Part shown: positions 23,501-34,099 of the stretch, piece by piece | Layout: each line of letters starts with the position of its first letter | How positions within the stretch are numbered: position 1 is the stretch's first letter | NCBI GenBank assembly: GCA_950295325.1 | Contig: OX485809.1 | Location: 33,482,001 to 33,542,000 of the forward strand | Length of the DNA: 60,000 bases | Origin: Polytrichum commune | Taxonomy: Eukaryota; Streptophyta; Polytrichopsida; Polytrichales; Polytrichaceae | Reading direction: 5' to 3' | Program-made: the position numbers and the translations under genes | Notes under the pieces: generated by a model | Told to the model about the DNA's origin: nothing | Database searches by the model: none | The model's input: the letters and a program-made list of their open reading frames with translations, nothing else

Positions 23501-24614
23501 TTTTGAAAACTACTCTAGGTTCAATAGTCAACATAATTAGGGAGGATGTATACGATCATTCAAGAAGAAAGAGATACCCACTTTGATAATGAATAAAATA
23601 TTAATATGGGCTCAAATTTTGTGAGGAGAATGGCTGAGGCCTTGTTTTTAATCTACTAATCATCTAATACTCATGTGTTCATGTTATCCTAGGAAGAGTG
23701 GGCTAGTCAGAAAATTTAACCATTTAAGACCTGTCTACCTTATAAGCTGTCCTCAGATTTTAGTCTACCTTATATTCACTAAAATTGGTAAGAGCTATGG
23801 ACAAATTTGTGAGAAAACCACTTTGCAGTGATGTCTGTAATTGCACAACATTCACATGATGTGCCTGGAACTGAGAGCAGGTGGACGTGTGGAAATTGAG
23901 ATCTTCAACGTTATGGTTGGAATGGCTAGGCCAAAATGCAATGCTTGTATTTGCACTTGTAGCAGCATCTGATATTTTTCCATCTGCCCTTCAAGGGTTT
24001 TACTGGAGAAGACCAGAAAATAATTTGGTACCCTTCTTACCCCTATTACTTATGTTCTCTTCTTCAAAATATGCTATTTCCTGCTGGTTTCATTGGTCAA
24101 TGACTATCCGGACCAGCTGATGAAGCTCACAGGCCTACATTTATTTGCCTTAAGATTTGATTCTTTTACAGTTGTAGAACATGCTGATTGCTAGTCATTG
24201 GTCAATGCCACCTATCAGTAGATTTCTTGAACCTCAAGGTATTTTTTGAAATTAAACCTCCATGAATACTTCTTTCTAGGAGCATTCTGCTGGTGTCTTT
24301 TTTCACTTAGAAACAGAATGTAACCTAATCATGAACCTTGAGTTTTGCAAGGGGTATCATTCTTTTTACTTTCTGTGTGTTATGAATTCACCACTAAGTA
24401 GTATGGGCCATGCTTCTTTGATCTTGGTTATAAGTCTTACTCAATAAGCACCTGTCTGGATTGTTATGCACAGGTCGACCTTACTGAGACAATCTTTGCG
24501 AACATTCTGTATTCACGGAGATGGGGGAAGCTTATTTTTGTGATCATTGAAATTTTATTTTGGTCTCTTATAGCTGGAATTTTACAACACAAGAGAATCT
24601 TCTGGAAGCTTTAG
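14577..24614 (+). CDS. HGSNAT-like (DUF5009/DUF1624) polytopic membrane acyltransferase homologue, 13 exons, 469 aa
   Basis: Exons: 14577-14720, 16178-16315, 16768-16849, 17184-17260, 18093-18217, 18986-19094, 19859-19975, 20578-20669, 21036-21102, 22592-22670, 23026-23117, 23881-24027 and 24474-24614 (TAG). All introns are GT-AG, and the summed 1410 nt stays in frame. Family knowledge: human HGSNAT moves acetyl from cytosolic acetyl-CoA to lumenal heparan glucosamine in lysosomes; plants lack heparan sulfate, so the plant substrate is unknown and the membrane is probably vacuolar or endomembrane. Seen: a short acidic N-terminus, the LDAFRGLAIA motif (residues 39-48), NHSPWNG at 64-70 whose His65 aligns with the proposed HGSNAT active-site histidine, ADFVMPFFLFIVG at 74-86, about ten hydrophobic segments, a lumenal-type loop with Cys228, Cys238, Cys266 and Cys284, WLGQNAMLVF at 389-398, and the FWKL C-terminus. 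Length fits plant homologues of about 440-490 aa. The first Met in frame with the conserved start is used. Family assignment is firm; biochemical role is not. Confidence 0.93.
14721..16177 (+). other. Intron 1 of the HGSNAT-like gene
   Basis: A 1457-bp GT-AG intron with a T-rich start and a GATGCAG acceptor. Its second half carries a LINE 3' remnant in the opposite orientation (listed separately). Nothing else is recognisable. Confidence 0.85.
15715..16075 (-). pseudogene. LINE (non-LTR retrotransposon) 3' remnant with reverse-transcriptase zinc-binding motif
   Basis: The minus-strand frame 16071-15787 encodes LCHFCSNN followed by ENEAHFVLECPLYNS, which has the C-x2-C...H-x4-C pattern of the zf-RVT domain found after plant LINE reverse transcriptases. 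Only the C-terminal tail and 3' flank are present; no endonuclease or RT core is seen. It lies antisense in intron 1, so it is a relic that the host gene splices out. A second, more decayed copy lies at 52376-52655. Confidence 0.65.
18218..18985 (+). other. Intron 5 of the HGSNAT-like gene, containing a MITE
   Basis: A 768-bp intron with a GTGAGA donor and TTTCAG acceptor. It is split by a TIR-bounded element at 18452-18766. The following exon (18986-19094) encodes the transmembrane-to-lumen segment ending LYGLYVPDWDFEVDSG, which continues the frame from the split Trp codon. Confidence 0.8.
18452..18766. mobile_element. MITE in intron 5 with TAAAGGTGGGTTT terminal inverted repeats
   Basis: The left end TAAAGGTGGGTTT and right end AAACCCGCCCTTA are inverted complements with two differences. 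The inward arms share GGGTCC- and GTCCAAG-rich sequence. The termini fit the loose hAT YARNG rule, but I could not find an 8-bp target duplication, so the class is uncertain. No coding capacity in 315 bp. Confidence 0.55.
21103..22591 (+). other. Intron 9 of the HGSNAT-like gene, the longest intron
   Basis: A 1489-bp intron, most of which is one TIR-bounded insertion at 21404-22345. Removing that insertion leaves about 550 bp, similar to neighbouring introns. Donor is GTTAGT; acceptor is TTCCAG. Confidence 0.8.
21404..22345. mobile_element. 942-bp non-autonomous TIR element in intron 9 flanked by TA
   Basis: The left end CCGTAGTTTAATAGCAGGTT and the right end AACCTGCTAGTAAACTACGG are inverted complements with one or two differences, each flanked by TA. 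A secondary GGTTCGGCAC / GTGCCGAACC pair lies just inside. The interior is AT-rich and holds an imperfect direct duplication of about 140 bp (21690-21840 and 21885-22025). No transposase is visible. The TA flank is compatible with a Tc1/mariner-like origin, but the ends are not Stowaway ends. Confidence 0.6.
23118..23880 (+). other. Intron 11 of the HGSNAT-like gene, containing a small MITE
   Basis: A 763-bp intron carrying a 167-bp inverted-repeat element at 23152-23318 near its 5' end. Donor is GTAAAT; acceptor is GAGCAG. Confidence 0.8.
23152..23318. mobile_element. 167-bp MITE in intron 11
   Basis: The ends GTACACTAATTAGTCCTATT and AATAGGACTATTTAGTGTAC are inverted complements with one difference, and the pairing extends weakly inward. 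No coding capacity. No clear target duplication, so the superfamily is not assigned. Confidence 0.6.
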
Positions 24615-25285
24615 GGAGTTGAAGCTAGTCCTGTACATAATTAGAAGATGGAAGATGTCAATACTCAAAGTCCAAATTTCTTTAAGATTACCAATAATTT
24701 GTTCAAGCATTTGTTGGGCGAAGTGTATAGATAAGTGGCTTAAGTGAGCTGGCAGGAGGACCTGGGTTTGACTCCTGTACAAGAAAATTCACAACATATC
24801 TTCCAATGGGATTGGTGGGGACTTTGAAACAGTCTGCTGATTGTGCTAATTGGTGGAATTACCACATTGTTTCCGTCAACTATAGGTATGATACATCACA
24901 TCATTACAGACATGTTATAATAAGTTATATGCTGATCATAAAACCTCTTAAATATGGGTTCTGAATCACCTGACAAGTTGCTAGTTTTGTTTGGCCTTTA
25001 AATTACCAGGGCTTAGAAATCACCCTCCTAACTTTCTTTCAGTTTCCTAACTTTACTGTAAGATGTCCTAGTTGAAATCAGGACATCTTTATTTTAAATG
25101 AAATATGTATTTCATTTCACCAAGTATGGAACAATTTAACATGCTTCAGAACATTTATGATACCACATGATGCAAGTTTTAATTAAATTGAATTCTGGTT
25201 ACTCTAAGATTGACTTAAAAATTACTTCAATTCTGAACTTTTTATTCTTCATCATTTACTAATGGAACTCATTCAGTATATGCTA
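24615..25285 (+). other. 3' flank of the HGSNAT-like gene
   Basis: Likely holds the 3' UTR. No canonical AATAAA was found close to the stop; AATAAT occurs near 24690. A tRNA-like SINE head lies at 24730-24800. The rest is unannotated AT-rich sequence. Confidence 0.4.
24730..24800 (+). mobile_element. tRNA-like SINE head with pol III A- and B-box matches
   Basis: TGGCTTAAGTGAG (24736-24748) resembles an A box, and GGTTTGACTCC (24765-24775) resembles a B box, at a tRNA-like spacing. No cloverleaf or acceptor stem is present, so it is not a tRNA gene. The A-rich tail and target duplication are unclear. Confidence 0.4.
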
Positions 25286-25505
25286 AATATGGTATTTAGT
25301 GTCATTTACAATTTGGAGTCACACAGTGCTATATCTTTTGACTATCAATGTATTTTTTTCCACCAAGTAAAGATGGGAATGTTCTTTAATGTCCAAACAA
25401 CCAATTTGACCTTTGTTGACAAAAAGTGAGATATACGTTAAATAGTTATAGCATTGCGTAATTCCAAATAGTAAGGGATAAATACAATAGGTAGTGTAGT
25501 TTTTA
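25286..25505. repeat. R2 family MITE, diverged copy
   Basis: AATTTGGAGTCACACAGTGC on the left and TAGCATTGCGTAATTCCAAA on the right are inverted, as in other R2 copies, with a CCAAGTAAAG-like interior. Confidence 0.5.
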
Positions 25506-26708
25506 AGATCATGTAGGGCTCACAGACCATATTTGTAGAAGCTCGTAGGTGCAAGTGATTATTTCCTGAAGCTTTGTGGCCAGGAAAAGTGTAGTCGACA
25601 CTTGTGATATTTGGGGCAGTGGGAAATTAAGTAGGAGGTATGATCTGGATTATCTTTAAAATTGAGTATATTATTTTTCTGCAGGGGATGATGAGCATGC
25701 CACCTCACAACAGAGTTCGTGCAGCTGTGAGAATCTAGTACATTATGAGTTGCTCTTGCATTAGAGTAAGGAAAGTCCAAGGGCCATTGCAAAGATATCT
25801 TAGTCAACTCGAATATCTAAGGATGTCTAATGTCCACAAGATATAAGATGTGAATACTATTTCAGTAGAGCAGCCTTAAGTTTTCCAAAAATAAAGCCTT
25901 TTGACCAAACGCAGCATTTTAGACGTCTAAGAATAGAACTCCATGGATATCATACTAGGGAATTAAGTGTTTTTAATTCCATTTTAATTAGTTATGAAGG
26001 CAAAGGTTATATGTTGACGTTGCTTAAATCTGCTAGCATCTCCATCTCATGGAGAGAATAAACCGTTGATAGATAAGGACATGATCCTTAAGCCTAGGAA
26101 GATGTACTGGCCAAAGGCATGCCACCACATGGCAGAACCATGTGGTTCAATAGACTATGGAGGCATTAATCAAATTTAAAGAGGGTGGGTTGAGGTAGAG
26201 GTTTATGGCAGAGCGCATTTTAGGATATCCCAGCAGATTAGGGCCCCTCAATCTTGGTGGCTAGATATTGTCACAACCTTGTTTCTCAAGCTTCCTACAT
26301 TACTTGAGTTACTCAGAAGCTGATGCTTTCCTCTTGGTTTCGTAAATGCCTTTGGCGTACAAATTATAGATTTCGATAACAATGCAAATGGATGGAAAGT
26401 TGCAACTAGAGACATTAGTGCACTTTAGTATTGGTCACATATCACATCAGAAGAACTCCACCAATGTGGTACCTAATCACTATTTTCACTTAAAAGTACC
26501 TGTTGCACTTAAAACTGAAGGAAAATTCAGTAAATAAGTTTGTTCACTGCGAAAGACTCTCCACCAAATCACAATGGATCCCTTTTAACATCAATTAGAC
26601 AAGGACATTGCTATGCTTGAGCACACGACAGGCATTTCACAATCCATCGAACTCCCACATATTACATATTTACTGTTGATTTCCTGGTATTCCAGTAAAT
26701 ATGAAGTA
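25506..26708. other. Intergenic, nothing recognised
   Basis: 1.2 kb without coding or clear repeat signal. Confidence 0.5.
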
Positions 26709-26945
26709 GTGTCCGGGGAGATTATTGGGCATAATCGGTCAAGATCCTAGGGTTTCCGAGTCCAACCAGTTGAATGCTAACATCTTTCGGTTTTCTTTGA
26801 TTAAATTGAGGCATATTCTATAAATTCCTCTAAAGTGATCGATAATATTCCTGACGTCTTGAACTTCAACTGGTTATTTCTCAAACTCAACTGGTTCGTC
26901 TGTAACTAGCAGCCGGTTCTCCCTGTTCATGGATATGAAGCAAGG
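26709..26945 (+). repeat. R1 dispersed repeat, best-preserved plus-strand copy
   Basis: Begins GTGTCCGGGGAG, then GGGCATAATCGGTCAAGATC, AGTCCAACCAGTTGAATG, TTCCTCTAAAGTGATCGATA, GAACTTCAACTGGTTATTTC, CAACTGGTTCGTCTGTAAC, and ends near TCCCTGTTCATGG. About 235 bp, no coding capacity. Confidence 0.6.
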
Positions 26946-27529
26946 ACAAGCTATTCAATCTTTCAAGTCCAGTCCTTTGCTGTCGGATTCCTCCACCGAC
27001 CTGGTTAATTTCCTATATTATTGTAATATTGTAGATGTGAATTCTATATATTTATCTACACATAAGCAAACTGAATTTCTCCTCTACCGAACAAGTTTTT
27101 TTTAAAAAGAAATAATAAATGAATTCAAATACTTGGATCTCTGCTACCAACCCATTTTATATGCTATACTATTGTACTTCTTGTGGACATGAATTTATAT
27201 ATATGTCCACATGAAAAGCAAAAAAAAGACAAAGGTTTTTGTACAACAACAGTACTAACTCAGGAGGCCATGGCACATAATAGTAAAGATATAACCGCAC
27301 CTGTTATTGCTTTGAATGTGACCTGCATCCCCATTTTTGGTGTCATTCATCTCTACAAATAATCTTTGCTGCATATGAGTAGCCAGCATGCCCATGTCCA
27401 AGCTGCAACAACAAATTTAAAGCAAATGCATCAATTATGAACCTATGAGTTTTGGGATCTGTACTTAACCTGTACATTTCCTGAGTATAGATGTTCCCAT
27501 AAATATGCTTTCATCATTGAGACGTAAGT
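26946..27529. other. Intergenic, nothing recognised
   Basis: Contains two short TATATA-centred imperfect repeats near 27030 and 27190 only. Confidence 0.4.
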
Positions 27530-28105
27530 AACAACAATTGCATGGAGATGCATCAGACTCATGAAATCTGATCAAGAACGGAATGCGAGATATGACGCGA
27601 TTAAGAGATGGGGACGAGACCACGATGTTCACTGTCATAACCACTTGGTAACAAAACAAGTACGGTTCCAGATAAACGTCAATTTTTACCCTACATTGCA
27701 GCTGCGATAAGGTGTAAACACGAGTGGGTAACCTCAACGAAAGCCTGGAGATGCAACAAACTCATGAACCGATTAAAAGCAGAATGCGAGACTTGATGTG
27801 GTTAAGAAGAGATGGGAATGAGAGCAAGATGTATGTACAGGAGTGGGTGACCCCCATTTATAGGTTTCCATCAGAGTGGTGTAAGAAATGCAACATACTC
27901 ACGAAATCTATCTGATCAAGAGGGGCATGCAAGATATGATACGATTGGGAGATGGCGATTAGTATATAGTGTGATCCACTGTCGTAACAACTTGGTAACA
28001 AACCTGCACCGGATCCAAAGAAATTACATTAATTCTCACCCTACATTGCAGCTGCAATCAGGGATCCTGCATGACATGTACATCAGTGGGTGACCTCCAA
28101 CCATC
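27530..28105. repeat. Imperfect tandem repeat, three diverged units
   Basis: Units at about 27530-27735, 27745-27860 and 27880-28105 share ATGAAATCTGATCAAGA-like, CGAGAT(G/A)TGA, AACTTGGTAACAAA, CCCTACATTGCAGCTGC and GAGTGGGT motifs in order. The middle unit lacks the central part. The frames across them are not conserved between units. Confidence 0.6.
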
Positions 28106-28975
28106 ATAGCATAGACAATACATTAGGGGGCTAGCTACCTAATCTTGACACCACTTACATACATGCTTGGAAAATTCATGGTCAGGTAATTCGAGTTTAG
28201 AATTCTGGAGGGTCACCTGGTGTACAACTCCATGGTGCCCAGTGCATAGTGCAGCACTGGCTCATCCATGATGTGTTTTCTTATGCAACTATGCATACAC
28301 TCAACACACAGAGTCTTAGCCACTACATACTTGACTAGAGTTCATAAACATGTACCCCTCCAAGATGAAAGTCAAGAATCTGTAGTTGGGCAGTAATAAA
28401 TATATACTAAACATTTTGGAACTTTGGAATGGCACGGGCGCATGGGCATTGGGGCATTTGTCATTCCAAAGTTCTAAAATGACCGGCCGTCGATGGTATC
28501 ATGTTGGGTGGACAGTTCAAGGACGGAACAATCCCAAACTAGTTTAGCGATTCCTCCTACATACATATGAGGTATTCTCTAGCTTCCAGTAAGCCACAGA
28601 CAAACCCAATTATCATGAAAAAGAAGATGCAAGTAGAAAGCAACACACATAGAGGTTGTTGTTAAGGTGAGTTACTAGAATCAAGGTTTTGGTTATGGTA
28701 TCTTTGATTTTGCACATTTCACAAAGAGCCGTGCATCTATTCACAACGAAGATCCAAGTAGAAATCATTAAGTTTGTAGAAGAGGAGAGTGACCCACTTG
28801 CAGTTGCCGCATTTGTAGCCATTAACGCAAGGGCAGTCGTTGTTCCTGCACCTTGACATTGTGAACTGTCACAATATTGTGCACACCAAGCGGAAGAATT
28901 GCAGGTGAAGGAAAAAGGTGGCGGTTGTACCTAATTATATTCCATCCCCATCCACTACAGAACTCTAAACATGAC
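28106..28975. other. Intergenic, with one short hairpin
   Basis: Nothing recognised apart from the hairpin at 28411-28483 and an unrecognised minus frame at 28613-28822 (69 codons). Confidence 0.4.
28411..28483. repeat. 73-bp inverted repeat (hairpin)
   Basis: CATTTTGGAACTTTGGAATG and CATTCCAAAGTTCTAAAATG are inverted complements with one mismatch, around a GC-rich spacer of about 30 bases. Possible MITE remnant. Confidence 0.65.
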
Positions 28976-29280
28976 CTTGCATGCAACCAAGGCATGGACC
29001 CAGAATGGACGACCTCATCATCAAAGAGGTTAAAATCTTACATGCAACGAAGGCTTGGACAATCTCATCATAGAGATTTAGAATCTTGCATGCAAAGATG
29101 GCATGCACAACCTCATCAAAGATGTTTAGAATATGGCATGTAAAGAAGGCATGGATAACCTCATCATAGAGATTTAGATCTTGCATGCAAAGAAGGCATA
29201 GACAACCTCATTGAAGAGGTTTAGATCATGCATGGAATTAGGCAAAGAAATGGACAACCACATCAAAGAGGTTTAATAAG
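28976..29280. repeat. 47-48 bp minisatellite, about six diverged units
   Basis: Units of the form CTTGCATGCAAAGAAGGCAT, then GGACAACCTCATCA, then GAGATTTAGA. The open frames on both strands here are carried by the repeat. Confidence 0.75.
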
Positions 29281-32200
29281 TAATGTGATGGGCAACCATA
29301 TTGGTAGAGTTATCACAAGTGATAGCAAGGTATGGCCATGTTTTAGAGCATCATATGAGAGTGGGTTGTTTGTCGAGCTTACCAAATCCGTTGCCAACAA
29401 TTGTTGCCATACTGCATGCATGCCCTGCTCCAACAAACCCAAGGAGAGCACTTGCCCTCAATCTACATGGGGTGGGGGTTTAGGGTTCTTCATGCACATC
29501 ATGAGAATCGATCACACAGTTTGTCTAGCAGCTCTCCTTCCGGTGTTTCCTACAATATCATTTTCGTAGATAACTGAATTGTTTGTTTGTTTGTTTGTTT
29601 TGTTTTTTTTGTTTTTTTGTTTTTTATAAATTTAACCCCCTCAATTCACTTAACCTAATATGGGTACAATATCATGGGCCACATTCCCTTTGTTTCATTT
29701 TTGGGATGCAAACTGAACCCCTTGAATGAGATAATATCCTCATGCCAAAGGTGGAAGAAACAGAGGTGATGGGCCTAGTTTAGAGAATGCTATCATGTGA
29801 GTAGTGAGTGGCGAGTAGTGAGCGATGAGCGGTAAATTCTTCTTGGTGAGAGGATAATATTTAGAATTACACCCACTAGTATCCTATACCTGTGGTATTT
29901 TTCCACACATAGCAACAACCTGGGATGGCAACACCTAGGATATATTGCAAAGGTCCTTAGATAATAAGACCATTTGAGAACTAATAATGGTTGTGTAATA
30001 ATGTATTATAAAGTCATTATACGATATTTTAAAACAAGAGTTGGACTAAAAATTTATTATAAGAATCAATATAATATAAATATATCTTGAGCATATACAA
30101 TTACATTGCCTTCATCTCCAAGCGACTAAGGTATATAAACCCATAATGTCCTTGACAAAAATGTGGCCCCTACATCTACAACAAAAACCAACCCAAAAAT
30201 TAAGACATTGATTATATAAAATGCACACAAACAAAACATGAGACAAAGTTGCTATTAGGGGCAACTATATGGGTGTATACACCTCACGTGGACACAAATT
30301 TGGTGATTTTACAACCACTCCTTGTTGTCAAAGACACTGGTAGGCAAGTCATCTCTTCATTGGCTTGAGGTTGCTTTCTCTTCCATCGTTAATGTGGAAG
30401 ATTGACATTATGTAGGGTGTGTGAAGGAGTTGAGTCTTCCAGGCATCATTGACAGGTTCATTTGGCATCGTCCTTCATTTTGGATACGATTGCCTAAAGC
30501 CAATTTGTCTTCTCTATTCAAGGTGTATGTGTCAATTTCTCCATCAAATATTAGAGAAACTAGACATATCACTACTTCCAAAGACATCAAATCAGCTTCT
30601 CCACCTTCATAACCATCATAAGTAAACCACAAACCACTACATAATTTATAGTATTTAGGTAAATTTTCACATCAACTTCAAATAAGGAAATGTGCCCCAC
30701 ATATTTAACTTTGCACCTTTCTTTGGACTATTGATAATTATTTGAACATGGGCCAATTACCAAGTCATATTTTTACCTTCAACCATGTGGTTCCCAATAT
30801 CATCAAATAAACAAATCTCAATTGTGGTCAAATCACAAAGAGTTTATTCAAGACCTACAACTTTATATTGTACATATCTAAGCTTGTCAAGTGGTAAGCT
30901 AGAAGGAGAATGAATATTTAATGTACTTATAAGTCTCATCTTAAATGACCTTTTCCAAGAATATCAATAGTTATTGCAATTTTCTTACATTGACTTGGTT
31001 CATCAATTCCTTCCAAGGATAAATCATCCTATTGATCAACATTCAAAGCTATAGAACAGACAAATGCACTTACCTCATTTAAATGTGAATCTTTAGAAGA
31101 GCTAAGAGGTAATGATGATGCTCGTAAAGGTGTTCTAGAATCTAGCAAATCATCATCATCTACCTCGGTTGAACAAGGTTTTTAATAACAACAAGGGGTG
31201 ATCTAATGAAGAGGGCCATGGGTCGTCCCACTTTTCAACTTTGACAAAAACATCCTTCATACCTACCTTTATGACCTCCAATTGAGCCTTATTCCAACAT
31301 GTTTCCCAAATAAGTTTCATTGCAAAGTCATTCACTAAAGAATAATCTTGCAGGTCATTTGCAACCATCCATGGATTGCCATCCCACCACAAATTCCTTC
31401 TTGTAAGGTTTTCACAAAACGAGGGAGTATGCTCATTGGTTTTAATATTTTCAGTACTTCGTATATGTGATACTCATTCACATGCCTCAGCTATATAAAA
31501 GTGTTTGTTATTTACTTGTTGCCCCAGTTAAACAAAATCCTCACAACAATTTGATCTTGAATGATTAAAAGCCATGGGTAAATGAAATATAAAAAATCTT
31601 TCATCATCATTTTGTGATAAACAATTGTATGACATGCTATAAGGCAGTCTAAGGCACAATCTTGTGTCAAGCAATTCTTTATTCCATTATGGCCATGATG
31701 CACATGACTGTATTCAATACCCATATAAATTATATGAATAATAAGAGACACCAACTTGACTTGTTCTAACAAACTAGACTTCCCACGAAAAAATTTCAGA
31801 AAAGACCACAAGACTAGACGGTGTAGTATTGTACCTTTCAAGCATTTTTGATGGTATACCCCAATCCCAATACATTCCAATATGAATATGTTGCAAGCAT
31901 CCTCTCATTGTGGAAAAACAATTATCTAAATAGTTGGAACGTTTTGCTTGTCCTTGACATGTATGTGTTCTTCAAGCAAGCCATGTTTTCTTGTGGAAAT
32001 TATTTCCTAACTAAAAGTAAATGGTTGCTCTGTGACAAATAAGTTTTCCAAAAGACATTCGAGTAGGAGAAAGAAGAGGGATACAAAAATATTATGGAAA
32101 TTGGCTTCACTTATCCCAACCAAATAAATGAAACCCTTCTACGAAAATAATGATGAGTCGTGTTCAAGCAAGGGCCTAAGAGATTCTTTGACACAAAATT

Positions 32201-34099
32201 GTGTGTTGAAGGGCCTCGAAAATTCTATAAAACTTCAAAAAACTTTAGAGTACTAGGTTGGAATCTCTTACCCCGACCATCTCTAGGCTTGTGTTTTGCA
32301 ACACTAAGTGAATTTCGAGCAATGTCACACAAACATGACAATAATGTAGGATTATTTTCAAAGGCACTTACACCAACAACTCAACTATCTATGGCAGAAA
32401 ACTTTTAACAAATTGCAATTTTACTCTAAGATAATCTTTTGAACTTAATGCCCTGGTCAAGGATTCGGTCAACAAAAAGACTTGATCATTTGCATTTTGG
32501 AATCTACTCTCCCACATGCGGATGGATTCTATCAACTTAGTTCGCTATAAGTATGGCAGATTAATCCCTTGTTCATACATTCTTTGTCCATTCAGAAATG
32601 ATGTCTCTCTTAGTCATAACACTCGCTTCCGGAAATATAGAAAGCCTGAGGAATCAAGGTGTTTTCTTACAAAAGAAATCATAGCAATGCACATGACGAA
32701 AAGTTCCATAAATTTCAAGTTCTTTTAAAGAATTCAAATGAGACCTCTTGTACTGTGAGTCGGCATGCAAACTACATCTAGGATGCAAATCTTTCTTCCA
32801 ACATCGGTTGGAAATCATAAGTTTAACCTCCAATTTTTATTGACTTATTAAAACATCCATGACATTTAAGCTTCAACCAATATTCATCCACATTGGATTG
32901 TGGAATGTCACATACTTTTGGTACATAATGAGATGGATAATATGATTTAGTGTAGCTCTTTTGGCAAGTGCAACTTAATTGGTAAATTGACCACTCCTTC
33001 AATTGTCAACTAAGGCATGGGCTTATGAAACCCTACATGGTGTGCACAACTAGGCACATTTATTTTCATTAGATGAGAATGGCATGAAAGCTTGACAACT
33101 ATCTCCTTGATTGTTACAATCCTTTTGGCACGCTCCATGTAATACATCTTTTTTGCCATAGCCTTGTAGTAAGTAGGAAAATACTTCCAAGATGATAAAG
33201 GTGATGAAATAATAAATGAAAAACATCCTAGGATGAGTGAATGAGGCTATAGTCTCAAAAAAGTAGTTTCGGAGGTTACAACTACTTGACGCCCCAAATG
33301 GATAAGACTATTGCTTGAAGATGATGCCACTTCTCATTATATCTGCCAAGCCATAGCCGCATAAAGATAGGCTATAGACAAAAGAACTAAAATTAGATAG
33401 AAAAACAAAGGATTATGATTGTGTCATTAATGTTGTGATAGGGAATGAACACAAATATATTGAGTTGGGATTGAGATTGTTTCAACAAGTATGTATTGAT
33501 GATGAACTCAATGTGCAGATGATTGTGGTTGGAAGAAATGGGCAAGTTGTCAAGTTTGTCTTTATTTATGAATTCCAGTCACCGGAATGAATTGAATACG
33601 GAGGAGTGGTTAGATTGAGTAGAGAAGTTGCAAGTGAAATCTTGTGAAAAAGGAAGGTGGAACATGCCATAGTCTTAAATATAAAAGAAAGATGGTGGAA
33701 TTGAGGATTGAAGAGTTGAAACTTGAAATTAAAATGGATCAATAGGCAATAGTCCCAGACAATGACACATTGTCAAAACGATAGCCAAGTGAGAATTAAT
33801 GTTATGAGAGAGCCAACTCTAAATATGATAGAGACATGTCAAGAAGCACTAAAGAGAAGTTGAAGGCCAACGATAGTATTATTGGAAGTCAATAGGACTA
33901 GAGATGAGATTGCACAAGCAAGAACAAATACATAAAGCCATATGAACAATGTTTGGAGTGAGATGGTCTCTTCCACCCCTTGCCTTGCCCTTTGTTGTTC
34001 ATTATCAACTTGGTTCTTACAAATAATATGGGGTAACTCTTCTCCCACTACGGACCAACCTTATAGGCTTCTTACAACCTTATCCCTTCTAGTATTACA
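29281..34099. other. Intergenic; possible decayed minus-strand coding sequence, unrecognised
   Basis: Minus-strand open stretches at 30408-30632, 31156-31392 and 31512-31880 (122 codons, the longest here) share orientation with the copia remnant to the right, and 31156-31392 has coding-like composition (WDDPWPSS). I do not recognise any domain. A T/G-rich simple tract lies at 29581-29626. Confidence 0.3.

Noticed and set aside
28877-29186. Overlapping 88- and 73-codon frames on opposite strands
   Set aside because: Both follow the 47-48 bp minisatellite periodicity.
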